From Lentisphaeria bacterium (lineage in GTDB: Bacteria; Verrucomicrobiota; Lentisphaeria; Victivallales; Victivallaceae), in assembly GCA_017508385.1 (NCBI GenBank), contig JAFVZB010000010.1, forward strand, positions 1-44,761: a stretch of 44,761 nt of DNA, in the 5' to 3' direction. Made by a program: the position numbers and the translations under genes. Positions 34,393 to 43,493 of this stretch are shown one piece after another. The notes under the pieces are model-generated. The model was given only the letters and a program-made list of their open reading frames with translations. It was not told the origin of the DNA and searched no databases. Position 1 is the stretch's first letter. Each line of letters begins with the position of its first letter.

Positions 34393-35685
34393 ATGCCTTC
34401 TTATGCTGAAACGCTCCCGGTCGGGGAGCGTAAACGGTACATCGGATACGCTTACGTTTCCACCTGGTTCGGCTGTTTCGCCGATGTGATGATGGATAGC
34501 ACCGCTATCATCATGATCTACTTTGTTTTACTCAATGCCGGCAACTCGCTCATCATGTTTTCAACGGCACTTACCGGAATCGTTCAAATTCCGCTTCTCA
34601 TTCCGGTTTCGGCACTGGTCGATCGTTTCGGAGTCAAGCGCATGGTGGCGGTATCGTGCTCCTTATCCTGCGCAGGATATCTGTTGATGTCAGTTGCTCC
34701 CTTTGCCGGAAGTGCCGCTCAATATATCGTTCTGCTCGGAGTTTTCATTTTCTGTCTCTCACGTCCGATATGGGCAACCTCGTGGTATCCGATACTCGGA
34801 GACATTCTGCTGCCCGAAGAGCGGGGCAACTTTTTCGGCAGGATGCGTTTCTCTTACTACGTCCTCACCGGAACTGTATTTTATTTTGTCGGTCAATTTA
34901 TGGGCAAAAATCCTCCGGTATGGTATTTGCAAATCGCAACGGCGATAACCGGTCTGCTCGCCCTCGGAAGATTTTTCTGCATAAACAAAATAAAACTTTC
35001 AGGTCAGAAACAGGATAGACCGGAACTTAAAAAAGCATTTTCTATAAGCATCCACAACTCACCGCTGGTAAGTTTTTCAATTTACTGCTGCTTCTTCAGT
35101 CTGGCTTCTTCGGCAATAATTCCGCTGGGCATGCTCTATATGAAACAATCCCTCGGCTACGATGCCGACACCGTGCAGAAACTTTCAAGCATGGGCATTG
35201 CAGGCAGTGTAGTCGGATTTCTGATGTACGGCTGGATCCAGAAAAAACTGGGCATGAGAAACTTGCAGATAACTGTACACGCACTCTGGCTGGCTGTCGC
35301 CGCAGGATTTTTCTGCTGTTTCAAAGGTATGCCGCTGCTTTTGCCGCTCTCAGGAACTCTGCTCTTTCTCTCATCACTCGCACTTGCATGGTTCAACTGC
35401 TGTTTCAGTCAGGAGTGTCTGGCTCTGTCACGCCCCGGCAACAACGCCATGGCATCCGCCCTTGCCAGCACCTACAATAGTATAGGGAACGCCATCGGAC
35501 GCACCGCAGGAAGTATTCTGCTCGGCAACGGTCTGCTTGCCGTCACCTGGAAATGGCATGATTTTGTCATAACCGATTTCCAATCGCTCTTTCTCCTCTC
35601 TTTCGGAGGAATACTCATCTGCGGAGTTATGCTTCTCAGCCTGCCCAGTGTTATTCCGAACCACGACGATTATTACAAACCATGA
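34393..35685 (+). CDS. Major facilitator superfamily transporter
   Basis: The 430-residue protein has about 12 hydrophobic segments in two halves. The MFS loop 2-3 motif appears as VSALVDRFGVKRMVAVS (about 77-93), and a related loop follows in the second half (YGWIQKKLGMRN). A central cytoplasmic linker near 195-225 is charged. The substrate is unknown, and neither drug-export nor sugar-uptake signatures stand out. AAGGA lies upstream of the ATG. Its stop overlaps the possible upstream start of cysK (ATGA), so it probably heads an operon with cysK, glycerate kinase and the permease. Confidence 0.88.
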   Translation: MPSYAETLPVGERKRYIGYAYVSTWFGCFADVMMDSTAIIMIYFVLLNAGNSLIMFSTALTGIVQIPLLIPVSALVDRFGVKRMVAVSCSLSCAGYLLMSVAPFAGSAAQYIVLLGVFIFCLSRPIWATSWYPILGDILLPEERGNFFGRMRFSYYVLTGTVFYFVGQFMGKNPPVWYLQIATAITGLLALGRFFCINKIKLSGQKQDRPELKKAFSISIHNSPLVSFSIYCCFFSLASSAIIPLGMLYMKQSLGYDADTVQKLSSMGIAGSVVGFLMYGWIQKKLGMRNLQITVHALWLAVAAGFFCCFKGMPLLLPLSGTLLFLSSLALAWFNCCFSQECLALSRPGNNAMASALASTYNSIGNAIGRTAGSILLGNGLLAVTWKWHDFVITDFQSLFLLSFGGILICGVMLLSLPSVIPNHDDYYKP

Positions 35686-35702
35686 TAACGGATAGAATAA
35701 AA

Positions 35703-36623
35703 ATGGCAAACATTCACGAAAACATGCTGGAACTTGCGGGAAACACTCCGCTGGTGAAGATAAACAAACTTAACGATGGCAGGGCAAACGTCTTTGTCAA
35801 ACTCGAATCCGCCAATCCTGCGGGCTCAGCCAAAGACCGCATAGCGATAGCCATGATCGACGATGCCGAAAAGCGTGGAGTGCTCGCTCCCGGAGCTCTC
35901 ATCGTTGAACCCACAAGCGGAAACACCGGTATCGGACTTGCGCTTGTTGCCGCCGTGAGAGGCTACAAACTCATCCTCACCATGCCCGACACCATGAGTA
36001 TCGAGCGCAGAAAGCTGCTTGCCGCCTACGGTGCTCAAATCGTTCTGACTCCCGGCAGTGAGGGAATGACAGGTTCAGTCAGAAAAGCTCAGGAAATCAT
36101 CAACTCAAATCCCGGTTCTTTCATGCCCGGGCAGTTCGACAACCCTGCCAATCCGGCATGCCACTACCGCACCACCGGAGTGGAGATCTGGCGTGATACC
36201 GATGGAAAAATCGATGCCTTCATCGCCGGTGTCGGCACAGGAGGCACTCTTTCTGGAACAGGGAAATATCTTAAAGAGCAAAATCCGCAAATCAAAATAA
36301 TCGCAGTCGAACCCGCCGACTCCCCCCTGCTCTCAAAGGGAGTTGCCGCTCCGCACAAAATCCAGGGTATCGGAGCGAACTTCATTCCCGAAGCTCTCGA
36401 CCGCACTGTTTACGATGAAATTTTTACTGTTTCAAGCGAAGATGCCGGAAAAACCGCCCGCTCCGCCGCAACGCTGGAGGGTATGCTTATCGGAATTTCC
36501 GGCGGAGCAGCTCTCTTTGCGGCTCTTGAAATCGCCAAACGTGATGAGTTTGCCGGTAGAAATATCTGCGTACTTATTCCTGATTCAGGAGAGCGTTATC
36601 TCTCAAGCTGGCTTTTTGAATAA
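35703..36623 (+). CDS. cysK: Cysteine synthase A (O-acetylserine sulfhydrylase)
   Basis: I place the start at the ATG 35703, which gives 306 residues and the standard N-terminus MANIHENMLELAGNTPLV. An in-frame ATG at 35682 overlaps the MFS stop and would add seven residues. This PLP enzyme makes cysteine from O-acetylserine and sulfide. PLP-binding Lys44 in NPAGSAKDR, the substrate loop TSGNTG (71-76), the phosphate-binding GVGTGGTLSGTG and the final PDSGERYLSS are all intact. The lack of serine acetyltransferase nearby means that no partner is evident. The ribosome site is weak. Confidence 0.96.
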   Translation: MANIHENMLELAGNTPLVKINKLNDGRANVFVKLESANPAGSAKDRIAIAMIDDAEKRGVLAPGALIVEPTSGNTGIGLALVAAVRGYKLILTMPDTMSIERRKLLAAYGAQIVLTPGSEGMTGSVRKAQEIINSNPGSFMPGQFDNPANPACHYRTTGVEIWRDTDGKIDAFIAGVGTGGTLSGTGKYLKEQNPQIKIIAVEPADSPLLSKGVAAPHKIQGIGANFIPEALDRTVYDEIFTVSSEDAGKTARSAATLEGMLIGISGGAALFAALEIAKRDEFAGRNICVLIPDSGERYLSSWLFE

Positions 36624-36678
36624 CCGCAGCATTTGATTTTCTCTTTTGCAGTGCAGTATTTGCACGGGGGGTGGATAA

Positions 36679-37824
36679 GTGAAAATAGTCCTCGCATTCG
36701 ACTCGTATAAAAATTGTCTTTCAAGTCCGGAAATATGCCGGATAATCAGGAGTGAAATCATCAGAAACGCTCCTGACTGGCAGGTTGTTTCCATGCCGCT
36801 CGGCGACGGCGGAGAGGGAACAGCTCAGGCTATCGCATCTGCTTCCGGAGGCGTGATGAAAGAGCTCACTGTGTGCGGTCCTTTATCAAAACCTGTCACT
36901 GCGCAATACGGAATACTCCCCGACAACTCCGCCGTTTTTGAAATGGCATCCGCAAGCGGAATAGAACTTATTTCAGCTGATGAACGCAACCCCATGTCAG
37001 CCACCACTTACGGAACCGGCGAACTTATCAGACACATCGTCACCAATGAAAAGTGTTCCCGGCTCACCATCGGTATCGGCGGCAGTGCAACCGTTGACGG
37101 CGGAATCGGTATGCTTCAGGCTCTCGGAGCTGAGTTCTTTGATGAAAACGGCAGACTCCTGCCTGCTCCGGCGAGCGGATATGACATTGCCGAAATCAGA
37201 AAAATAAGCGTTGACAAGGTGCTGCCTGAGTTGGCACAGTGCCGGATAAAAATCGCCTCTGACGTCACCAATCCGCTGTGCGGCAGCAATGGAGCGGCGC
37301 AGGTATTTGCTCCGCAAAAAGGAGCAAATGCCAGTATGGTCGAACAGCTCGAAAACAATCTGAAAAACTTCGGCACCCTCTCTGTCACATCAGGCATTGC
37401 CGACAACTTCAACGCTCCCGGCGACGGAGCCGCCGGAGGCTTGGGATTTGCTCTGCGGAACTATCTTCACGCCGAAAGCTCCTCCGGAGCGGAACTGGTG
37501 TTGGATTTACTGGATTTTGACAATACCATCTCAGATGCAGCTCTGGTCATCACCGGAGAGGGGTGTTCCGACCGGCAAACCGCCCTCGGCAAACTTCCGG
37601 CTGTGGTTGCCGAACACGCCCGCAGAAAAAACGTTCCGGTGATACTGCTTTCAGGAGCTCTGGGCAAAGGTTCAGAAAAACTTGCTCCGCTCTTTTGTGC
37701 GGTTCTTTCACTTTCGAGTGCTCCCTGCTCTCTTGAACAGGCTATCGGCGACTGCGAAAAAAATCTTATCAGAATGTCAAATGCAATAGTCAACATATTG
37801 AAACTGCAACGGGAAGTCAAATGA
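36679..37824 (+). CDS. Glycerate kinase (GarK/GlxK family)
   Basis: The frame starts with GTG after a GGGGGGTGG run and encodes 381 residues, the usual length for the glycerate 2-kinase (PF02595) family. Signatures are FDSYKNCLSS (7-16), PLGDGGEGTAQA (40-51), the central GIGGSATVDGGIGMLQALG and the C-terminal VITGEGCSDRQTALGK. It phosphorylates D-glycerate, so carbon from glycerate or serine can enter glycolysis. The pairing with cysK fits serine-glycerate metabolism loosely. Its stop overlaps the start of the permease gene by four bases (ATGA). Confidence 0.93.
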   Translation: MKIVLAFDSYKNCLSSPEICRIIRSEIIRNAPDWQVVSMPLGDGGEGTAQAIASASGGVMKELTVCGPLSKPVTAQYGILPDNSAVFEMASASGIELISADERNPMSATTYGTGELIRHIVTNEKCSRLTIGIGGSATVDGGIGMLQALGAEFFDENGRLLPAPASGYDIAEIRKISVDKVLPELAQCRIKIASDVTNPLCGSNGAAQVFAPQKGANASMVEQLENNLKNFGTLSVTSGIADNFNAPGDGAAGGLGFALRNYLHAESSSGAELVLDLLDFDNTISDAALVITGEGCSDRQTALGKLPAVVAEHARRKNVPVILLSGALGKGSEKLAPLFCAVLSLSSAPCSLEQAIGDCEKNLIRMSNAIVNILKLQREVK

Positions 37825-39239
37825 GAAACTTCATTGAAAAACTGTTCAAAGTCAAAGAAAACAACTCCTCTTTGAAAATCGAGATTCTTGCCGGAGTCAC
37901 CACCTTTTTATCCATGGCGTACATTCTTGCCGTGAACCCTGCCATCCTTTCCGCCGCCGGAATGGAAAGGGGCGGAGTTCTCATCGCAACCGCCCTCGCC
38001 GCTTTCTTCGGCACGATTTTCATGGCTCTGCTCGCAAATTACCCGTTTGCCCTCGCTCCGTCGATGGGACTCAACGCCTACTTCGCCTACACCGTGGTCA
38101 AGTCGATGGGCTACTCGTATCAGGTGGCACTTTTCGCCGTATTCATCGAGGGATTCATCTTTCTGCTGCTCTCGCTTACCAGCGTGCGTGAGATGATTTT
38201 CAACGCTATTCCCCTGCCGCTCAAAAAGGCATCCGGAATCGGTATCGGACTTTTTATTGCCTTTATCGCTTTCCAGAACGCCCACATCATCGAGGGAAAC
38301 GACACCACGCTCGTAACATTCCAGAAACTTGTCGATGACGAGTTCCACACCAAGGGTATCGCAGCCATTCTCGCCATCAGCGGAATTCTTTTCACCGCAT
38401 GGATGATAACCAAAAAAGTCAAAGGAGCCATCCTCTTCGGCATTCTCATAACCTGGTTCCTCGGAATCGCCTGCGAACTTGCCGGAGTATATCACATCTC
38501 AAAAGAACCGGGATTCGCCTCTCTCATACCCGACCTCTCAACGGGAGGGATTTCCAAAGCGTTTTCTGAGTTCAAAAACCTCTTTTCAAGCGCATTCGAG
38601 TACACCCAATGGAGCAAAACCGGCGCAAAAGAGAGCGGCTTTGCGATGCTGTTTTCGATGAATTTCGTCACCGTCATCCTCGCATTTCTCTTCGTCGATC
38701 TCTTCAGTGCCATCGGCACTTTCACCGGTGTGGCATCTCAGGCAGGTCTGCTCGATGAAAACGGCAAACTTCCGAAAATCAAGGGAGCATTCATGGCAGA
38801 CAGTCTTGCCACCTCTATCGGAGCGGTTTTCGGAACATCCACCACCACCACCTATGTGGAGTCAGCCACCGGCGTTGTCGAGGGCGGAAAGACCGGATTT
38901 ACCGCCATCACCACGGCGTTTCTCTTTCTGCTGTCGATATTCTTCGCTCCGCTGCTGCTGGCAGTGCCCTCATTTGCCACAGCTCCGGCACTGGTGATCG
39001 TCGGATTTTACATGATAACTCCGATTAGAGAGCTCGATTTCAGCGACATCGGCGAAGCCATCCCTGCGTACCTCACCATCATCGTCATGCCGTTTGCTTA
39101 CAGCATCACCGACGGAATAAGCATCGGAATCATAACATGGACTCTGCTCAACGCTCTGATAGGCAAGTGGAAGAGACTCTCTCCGCTCATGCTGATACTC
39201 ACTGCACTCTTTCTGGCAAACTACTTCCTTCTGAAATAG
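37821..39239 (+). CDS. NCS2-family nucleobase permease (AzgA/PbuG-like)
   Basis: The 472-residue protein has about 12-14 membrane helices. The N-terminus EILAGVTTFLSMAYILAVNP, then ALAPSMGLNAYFAY, and the core FVDLFSAIGTFTGVASQAG with GTSTTTTYVESATGVVEGGKTG are hallmarks of the AzgA-type hypoxanthine/guanine/adenine permeases. It should import purines with protons. Its start overlaps the glycerate kinase gene by four bases. No clear terminator follows, only an A-rich/T-rich stretch near 39278-39296. Confidence 0.92.
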   Translation: MRNFIEKLFKVKENNSSLKIEILAGVTTFLSMAYILAVNPAILSAAGMERGGVLIATALAAFFGTIFMALLANYPFALAPSMGLNAYFAYTVVKSMGYSYQVALFAVFIEGFIFLLLSLTSVREMIFNAIPLPLKKASGIGIGLFIAFIAFQNAHIIEGNDTTLVTFQKLVDDEFHTKGIAAILAISGILFTAWMITKKVKGAILFGILITWFLGIACELAGVYHISKEPGFASLIPDLSTGGISKAFSEFKNLFSSAFEYTQWSKTGAKESGFAMLFSMNFVTVILAFLFVDLFSAIGTFTGVASQAGLLDENGKLPKIKGAFMADSLATSIGAVFGTSTTTTYVESATGVVEGGKTGFTAITTAFLFLLSIFFAPLLLAVPSFATAPALVIVGFYMITPIRELDFSDIGEAIPAYLTIIVMPFAYSITDGISIGIITWTLLNALIGKWKRLSPLMLILTALFLANYFLLK

Positions 39240-39314
39240 ACTCCGTTGCCGTCAAAAGTGCCAAAATATCAGAAAAAATAGCTGTTTTTTGACTTTACAT
39301 TGACCAATTGATGA

Positions 39315-39345
39315 GCTATATTATAGCGGTGTTATATGGTATAAC
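39315..39345. promoter_or_regulatory. Two adjacent palindromes upstream of the isomerase gene
   Basis: GCTATA-T-TATAGC (39315-39327) and GTTATA-TGG-TATAAC (39331-39345) are perfect dyads three bases apart and share the GYTATA half-site. TTGACC (39300-39305) is a possible -35 box, and the first palindrome contains a TATATT/TATAGC -10-like segment. I read this as a promoter with operator-like sites. The remaining bases to the ATG hold a GAGGGAG ribosome site. Confidence 0.5.
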
Positions 39346-39368
39346 TCTTTTTTGAGGGAGAAAACAAA

Positions 39369-40268
39369 ATGTATTTTACCGGTTTTGCAGACGAAGCCGC
39401 CTCCGGCATCGACGGTCAGATCAAGGCGACCAGAGAGCTGGGTTGGAGCTGTATTGAATCCCGCAACATCGACAAAGTCAATATCCACGACCTGCCCGAA
39501 GATAAATTCGAAGAGGTTTGCGGCAAACTTGCCGATGCAGGAGTTTCCATCAACTGCTTCGGCAGCGCCGTGGCAAACTGGTCATGCGACCCCTTCAAAG
39601 ATGAGGATTTTGAACGTTCCAAAGCTCAGCTCGCCCGTGCTCTTGTGCGGATGCAGAAACTCAACTGCAAGATGATTCGGGGAATGAGTTTCAAAGCTCA
39701 GTGGAAGCGTCCCGCATGGGATAGCGAAGTTGAGAGCATCATCTTCCCGAAAGTCCGTCATCTTGCAAAAATGTGCGAGGATGCAGGCGTGCTCTATCTG
39801 CACGAAAACTGCAACAACTACGGCGGCATGTCTTACAAACACACGCTCAAACTTATCGAAAATATCGACTCCCCCAACTTCCGTCTGGTCTTTGACACCG
39901 GCAATCCCGTGCTCAACTACGACCGCAGTCAGGGTGATGAGCTCGGCACTTTGCAGGATTCTTTCGTTTTTTACAGCAACGTCAAAGAGTTCATCAGCTA
40001 TGTGCACATCAAAGACGGCAGAGCCACCGGAGGAACCGACGCCAACGGATTTATGCAGGCAGACTTCCTCTTCCCCGGTGAGGGTGAAGGCAGAGTAAAG
40101 GAGATCGTTGCCGATTTGCTTGCCTCAGGTTATGACGGAGGATTTTCCATCGAGCCTCACATGGTCACGGTGTTCCACGGAGAATCCGGCAGTGAAGAGG
40201 CGTGCTATCAGAACTATGTCGAGTACGGCAGACGTTTCATGCGTCTGGTCGAGGATATAAAAAAGTAA
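39369..40268 (+). CDS. Sugar phosphate isomerase/epimerase-like TIM-barrel protein
   Basis: The 299-residue protein is of the AP-endonuclease-2 / xylose-isomerase-like barrel type. Metal-ligand motifs typical of the family are present: YLHENCNNYGG (about 142-152), LVFDTGNPVLNYD (about 177-189), YVHIKDGR (about 214-221) and FSIEPHM (about 258-264). Such enzymes act on sugars, inosose or hydroxypyruvate, and the substrate cannot be fixed from sequence. GAGGGAG precedes the ATG. pckG follows after 49 bases with its own AAGGAG. Confidence 0.85.
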   Translation: MYFTGFADEAASGIDGQIKATRELGWSCIESRNIDKVNIHDLPEDKFEEVCGKLADAGVSINCFGSAVANWSCDPFKDEDFERSKAQLARALVRMQKLNCKMIRGMSFKAQWKRPAWDSEVESIIFPKVRHLAKMCEDAGVLYLHENCNNYGGMSYKHTLKLIENIDSPNFRLVFDTGNPVLNYDRSQGDELGTLQDSFVFYSNVKEFISYVHIKDGRATGGTDANGFMQADFLFPGEGEGRVKEIVADLLASGYDGGFSIEPHMVTVFHGESGSEEACYQNYVEYGRRFMRLVEDIKK

Positions 40269-40277
40269 TTTTTTAAC

Positions 40278-40289
40278 GGGATTCATCCC
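40278..40289 (+). promoter_or_regulatory. Short hairpin between isomerase gene and pckG
   Basis: GGGAT (40278-40282), TC, and ATCCC (40285-40289) form a perfect short stem in the 49-base gap. There is no T run, so it is not a terminator. It may stabilise or process a joint transcript. No separate -10/-35 pair is clear for pckG in this gap. Confidence 0.3.
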
Positions 40290-40317
40290 ATAATAATCCA
40301 AAAAGGAGAAAACAAAA

Positions 40318-42159
40318 GTGGTCAAAATGCTGAACGCTGCCCCGCAGGGCAACCCCGCTTTGATTAAGTGGGTTCAGGAGTGGGCTGAGCTTTGCCAGCC
40401 GAATGCAATCTACTGGTGCGACGGTTCCAAAGAGGAATACGATCGTCTGGCTGAAGAGTGTGTCCAGTCCGGACTCGCTATCCGTCTCAACCCCGAGAAA
40501 CGTCCGAACAGCTTGCTGTTCCGCTCAGATCCGTCTGACGTTGCCCGTGTCGAGAAACGTACCTTCATCGCCTCCGTCAAGCAGGAAGATGCCGGTCCGA
40601 CCAACAACTGGATCGACCCCGTTGAACTCAAAAAGACCATGACCGATCTCTATCGCAACTGTATGAACGGCCGTATCATGTACGTCATTCCGTTCTCAAT
40701 GGGTCCTGTCGGTTCCCCGATCGCCAAGATCGGTGTCGAGCTCACTGACTCAGCCTACGTTGTGCTCAACATGGCGATCATGACCCGCATCGGAACCAAA
40801 GTTCTCGAGGTTCTCGGTGCCGGTGAGTTCGTTCCCTGCATCCACTCCGTCGGTAAACCGCTCGCCGAGGGCGAGAGCGACAACGGCATCTGGCCCTGCG
40901 CTCCGATGGATCAGAAATACATCGCTCACTTCCCCGAGACCCGTGAGATCTGGAGTTACGGTTCCGGTTACGGCGGCAACGCCCTGCTCGGCAAAAAATG
41001 CCTTGCTCTGCGTATCGCCACCGTTCAGGCCCGCGACGAGGGCTGGCTGGCTGAGCACATGCTCATCCTCAAGCTGACCAATCCGGAAGGCAAAGTCAAG
41101 TATGTCACCGGTGCATTCCCCTCAGCCTGCGGAAAGACCAACCTCGCCATGCTCATCCCGACCCTCCCCGGCTGGAAAGTCGAGACCGTCGGTGACGATA
41201 TCAGCTGGATGAAGTTCGACGACAACGGCTATCTGCGTGCCATCAACCCCGAGGCAGGTTTCTTCGGTGTTGCTCCCGGTACCAGCATGAAATCCAACCC
41301 CAACGCCATGCTCTCATGCGCCAAGGATACCATCTTCACCAACGTCGCTCTTACCGATGACGGTGATGTCTGGTGGGAAGGCATCGGCTATGATGCTCCC
41401 GACCACCTGATCGACTGGAAGGGCAATGACTGGAAACCCGGTCAGGTCGATGCCGATGGCAACGCTGTCAAGGCCGCCCATCCCAACGCCCGTTTCACTG
41501 CCCGCGCCAACAACTGCCCGGCTATCGCTCCTGAGTGGGAAGATCCCGCCGGAGTTCCGATTTCTGCCTTCCTGTTCGGCGGACGCCGTCCCAGCACCCT
41601 GCCCCTCATCTATCAGTCAAAGAGCTGGGAGCACGGTGTGTTCATCGGTTCAACCGTCGGCAGCGAAGTCACCGCTGCTGCTCTCGACGTCAAGGCCGGA
41701 ACTGTCCGCCGCGACCCCTTCGCCATGCTGCCCTTCTGCGGATATCACATGGCTGACTACTTCGCCCACTGGCTGAAGATCGGCAAAGCAGGCGAAGCCA
41801 AAGGCAACCTGCCCAAGATTTTCTGCGTCAACTGGTTCCGCCGCAATGCCGAAGGCAAATTCATGTGGCCGGGATTTGGCGACAACAGCCGTCCTCTGGC
41901 TTGGGTCTTCGGACGCTGCGAAGGCACCGCCGACGCCAAGGAAACCGCTATCGGTTACCTGCCCACCGAGGATGCCATTGACCGCACCGGTATCGAGGAC
42001 GAGGTCAGCGCAGCCGATCTCGCCGAGCTGCTCAAGGTCGATGTTGACGGCTGGAAAGCCGAGCTTGCCATGATCGACGAGCACTACGCCAAATTCGGCG
42101 ACAAGCTGCCCGCCGAGCTCAAAGCTCAGCTCGCCGCTCTCAAAGAGCGTCTGGCATAA
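40318..42159 (+). CDS. pckG: Phosphoenolpyruvate carboxykinase (GTP)
   Basis: The protein has 613 residues, the GTP-type PEPCK length. It interconverts oxaloacetate and PEP, for gluconeogenesis or, in anaerobes, for CO2 fixation towards succinate. The substrate-binding region ([13 protein letters not shown]), the P-loop FPSACGKTN, the metal-site [11 protein letters not shown] and the guanine-binding FCVNWFRR are intact. The start is GTG after AAGGAG, and an ATG three codons later is the only alternative. Base use differs visibly from its neighbours: CGT for Arg, GGT/GGC for Gly, CTG/CTC for Leu and AAG for Lys dominate. This suggests a highly expressed gene. A strong terminator follows. Confidence 0.97.
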   Translation: MVKMLNAAPQGNPALIKWVQEWAELCQPNAIYWCDGSKEEYDRLAEECVQSGLAIRLNPEKRPNSLLFRSDPSDVARVEKRTFIASVKQEDAGPTNNWIDPVELKKTMTDLYRNCMNGRIMYVIPFSMGPVGSPIAKIGVELTDSAYVVLNMAIMTRIGTKVLEVLGAGEFVPCIHSVGKPLAEGESDNGIWPCAPMDQKYIAHFPETREIWSYGSGYGGNALLGKKCLALRIATVQARDEGWLAEHMLILKLTNPEGKVKYVTGAFPSACGKTNLAMLIPTLPGWKVETVGDDISWMKFDDNGYLRAINPEAGFFGVAPGTSMKSNPNAMLSCAKDTIFTNVALTDDGDVWWEGIGYDAPDHLIDWKGNDWKPGQVDADGNAVKAAHPNARFTARANNCPAIAPEWEDPAGVPISAFLFGGRRPSTLPLIYQSKSWEHGVFIGSTVGSEVTAAALDVKAGTVRRDPFAMLPFCGYHMADYFAHWLKIGKAGEAKGNLPKIFCVNWFRRNAEGKFMWPGFGDNSRPLAWVFGRCEGTADAKETAIGYLPTEDAIDRTGIEDEVSAADLAELLKVDVDGWKAELAMIDEHYAKFGDKLPAELKAQLAALKERLA

Positions 42160-42177
42160 TAAGTCGTTCTGACTTCA

Positions 42178-42213
42178 AACGGCATGGAGAATAACAACTC
42201 CGTGCCGTTTTTT
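42178..42213 (+). terminator. Rho-independent terminator of pckG
   Basis: A 12-bp stem, AACGGCATGGAG (42178-42189) with CTCCGTGCCGTT (42198-42209) and one wobble pair, is followed by a T run to 42213. It is the best intrinsic terminator in the window. Confidence 0.9.
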
Positions 42214-42252
42214 ATTTCCGGAAAATTAGTCATGTTTCCCGAAATATATTGC

Positions 42253-42280
42253 TTGTAATTTGTTGTTTTGGATGTATATT
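42253..42280 (+). promoter_or_regulatory. Promoter of the metallophosphoesterase pair
   Basis: TTGTAA (42253-42258) and TATATT (42275-42280) are 16 bases apart and about 43 bases before the chosen ATG at 42324. Confidence 0.6.
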
Positions 42281-42323
42281 ATGGTATCCTGTTTATTTAC
42301 ATCAACTTTCGGGAGTCTCAAAC

Positions 42324-43478
42324 ATGAAAAGAATTTTGTTGTTGCTGGCACTTTCTGCTTTTATCCTGACCGGAGCAGAACAGAAAGCTGCACTGAAAGA
42401 AAAGGAGCAGAAAATTGCGAAGTCCGCACCTGCTCAAAAGAAAAAAATCAACTACTTTCCCAATCTGAAAAAGCCTGCGTTGGAAAACCCGCAGTCGTGG
42501 ACGATGGTCGTGGTTCCCGACACCCAGGCGTACGTCTGCAAGCGGGCAAACCATGGCATCCTTAACATGATGTGCGCATGGATGGTTTACAACAAGCAAA
42601 TTCTCAACATACGTCAGGTTCTCTTTACCGGAGATCTGGTATATCACAATAATATCGGCAAAGTGCGCCACGACAAACAGGATTTGGTCTGCGAAGAGCA
42701 GTGGCAGGCAGTTTCCAGACTTATTTCACGTCTTGACGGCAGACTGCCTTACATTCTCTGCACCGGAAATCACGATTACGGTATCAGCGCTGCCGAAAAC
42801 CGTCACACCTTCTTCAATGATTACTTTAAGAGCAACCGCAATCCACTTACCAGAGAGCAGCTTATCGAATGCAACAAAAACACATTCAATATGAAAACTA
42901 TGGAAAATGCGGCTTTTGAATTTACTGCTCCCTACCCTGACGGACGTAAATTTCTGGTCATAACCGTTCCGTTTGCTCCGACGAAACAGCAGCTGGCATG
43001 GACTCTGAGAATTGCCGACGACCCGCGTTTTGCCGACCACTTCGGAATCATTCTCACCCACTCCTATATGTACGGAAACGGCGAGCGCATCAAAAAGGAA
43101 AAATACAAACTCAGTAAAGAGGGCGGAGCTCCCGGTGAAGTTATTTATCAACATGTAGTCAAGAAGTCCAAAAACATCCGCATGGTCGTCTGCGGACATA
43201 TGGCAGCACCTGACAGATGGGATAAAAGCGTAGGTTACTCTGAAACCGTCAACGGTGCAGGCAAAAAGGTCGCTCAGATGCTGTTCAACACCCAGGCGAT
43301 CGGCGGAGGCTTCTACGGCAGCGGAGGCGACGGCTGGCTCAGACTCCTTGAGTTCATGCCGGATGGAAAGACCATCAAAGCAAGAACTTTCTCGCCGATG
43401 TTCGCCGCATCTCCGTCAACCTGTCATCTCGCATGGAAAACCGATGCCAGAAATGAATTTACTTTCACTCTCGAATAA
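42324..43478 (+). CDS. Secreted calcineurin-like metallophosphoesterase, copy 1
   Basis: The ATG at 42324 follows GGGAG and opens with a signal peptide (KRILLLLALSAFILTGAEQ). The longer frame to 42249 would put the promoter inside the gene. The product has 384 residues. Between the signal and the catalytic domain is a Lys/Glu/Ala-rich linker (about 20-45). Metallophosphoesterase motifs follow: VVPDTQAY, FTGDLVYHNN, CTGNHDYG, ILTHSYM and VVCGHMAAP. The first metal motif is DxQ instead of the common DxH, as seen in some family branches. It should hydrolyse phosphoesters outside the cytoplasm. The following gene is a close paralogue. Confidence 0.88.
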   Translation: MKRILLLLALSAFILTGAEQKAALKEKEQKIAKSAPAQKKKINYFPNLKKPALENPQSWTMVVVPDTQAYVCKRANHGILNMMCAWMVYNKQILNIRQVLFTGDLVYHNNIGKVRHDKQDLVCEEQWQAVSRLISRLDGRLPYILCTGNHDYGISAAENRHTFFNDYFKSNRNPLTREQLIECNKNTFNMKTMENAAFEFTAPYPDGRKFLVITVPFAPTKQQLAWTLRIADDPRFADHFGIILTHSYMYGNGERIKKEKYKLSKEGGAPGEVIYQHVVKKSKNIRMVVCGHMAAPDRWDKSVGYSETVNGAGKKVAQMLFNTQAIGGGFYGSGGDGWLRLLEFMPDGKTIKARTFSPMFAASPSTCHLAWKTDARNEFTFTLE

Positions 43479-43493
43479 TCAGGAATATATATC

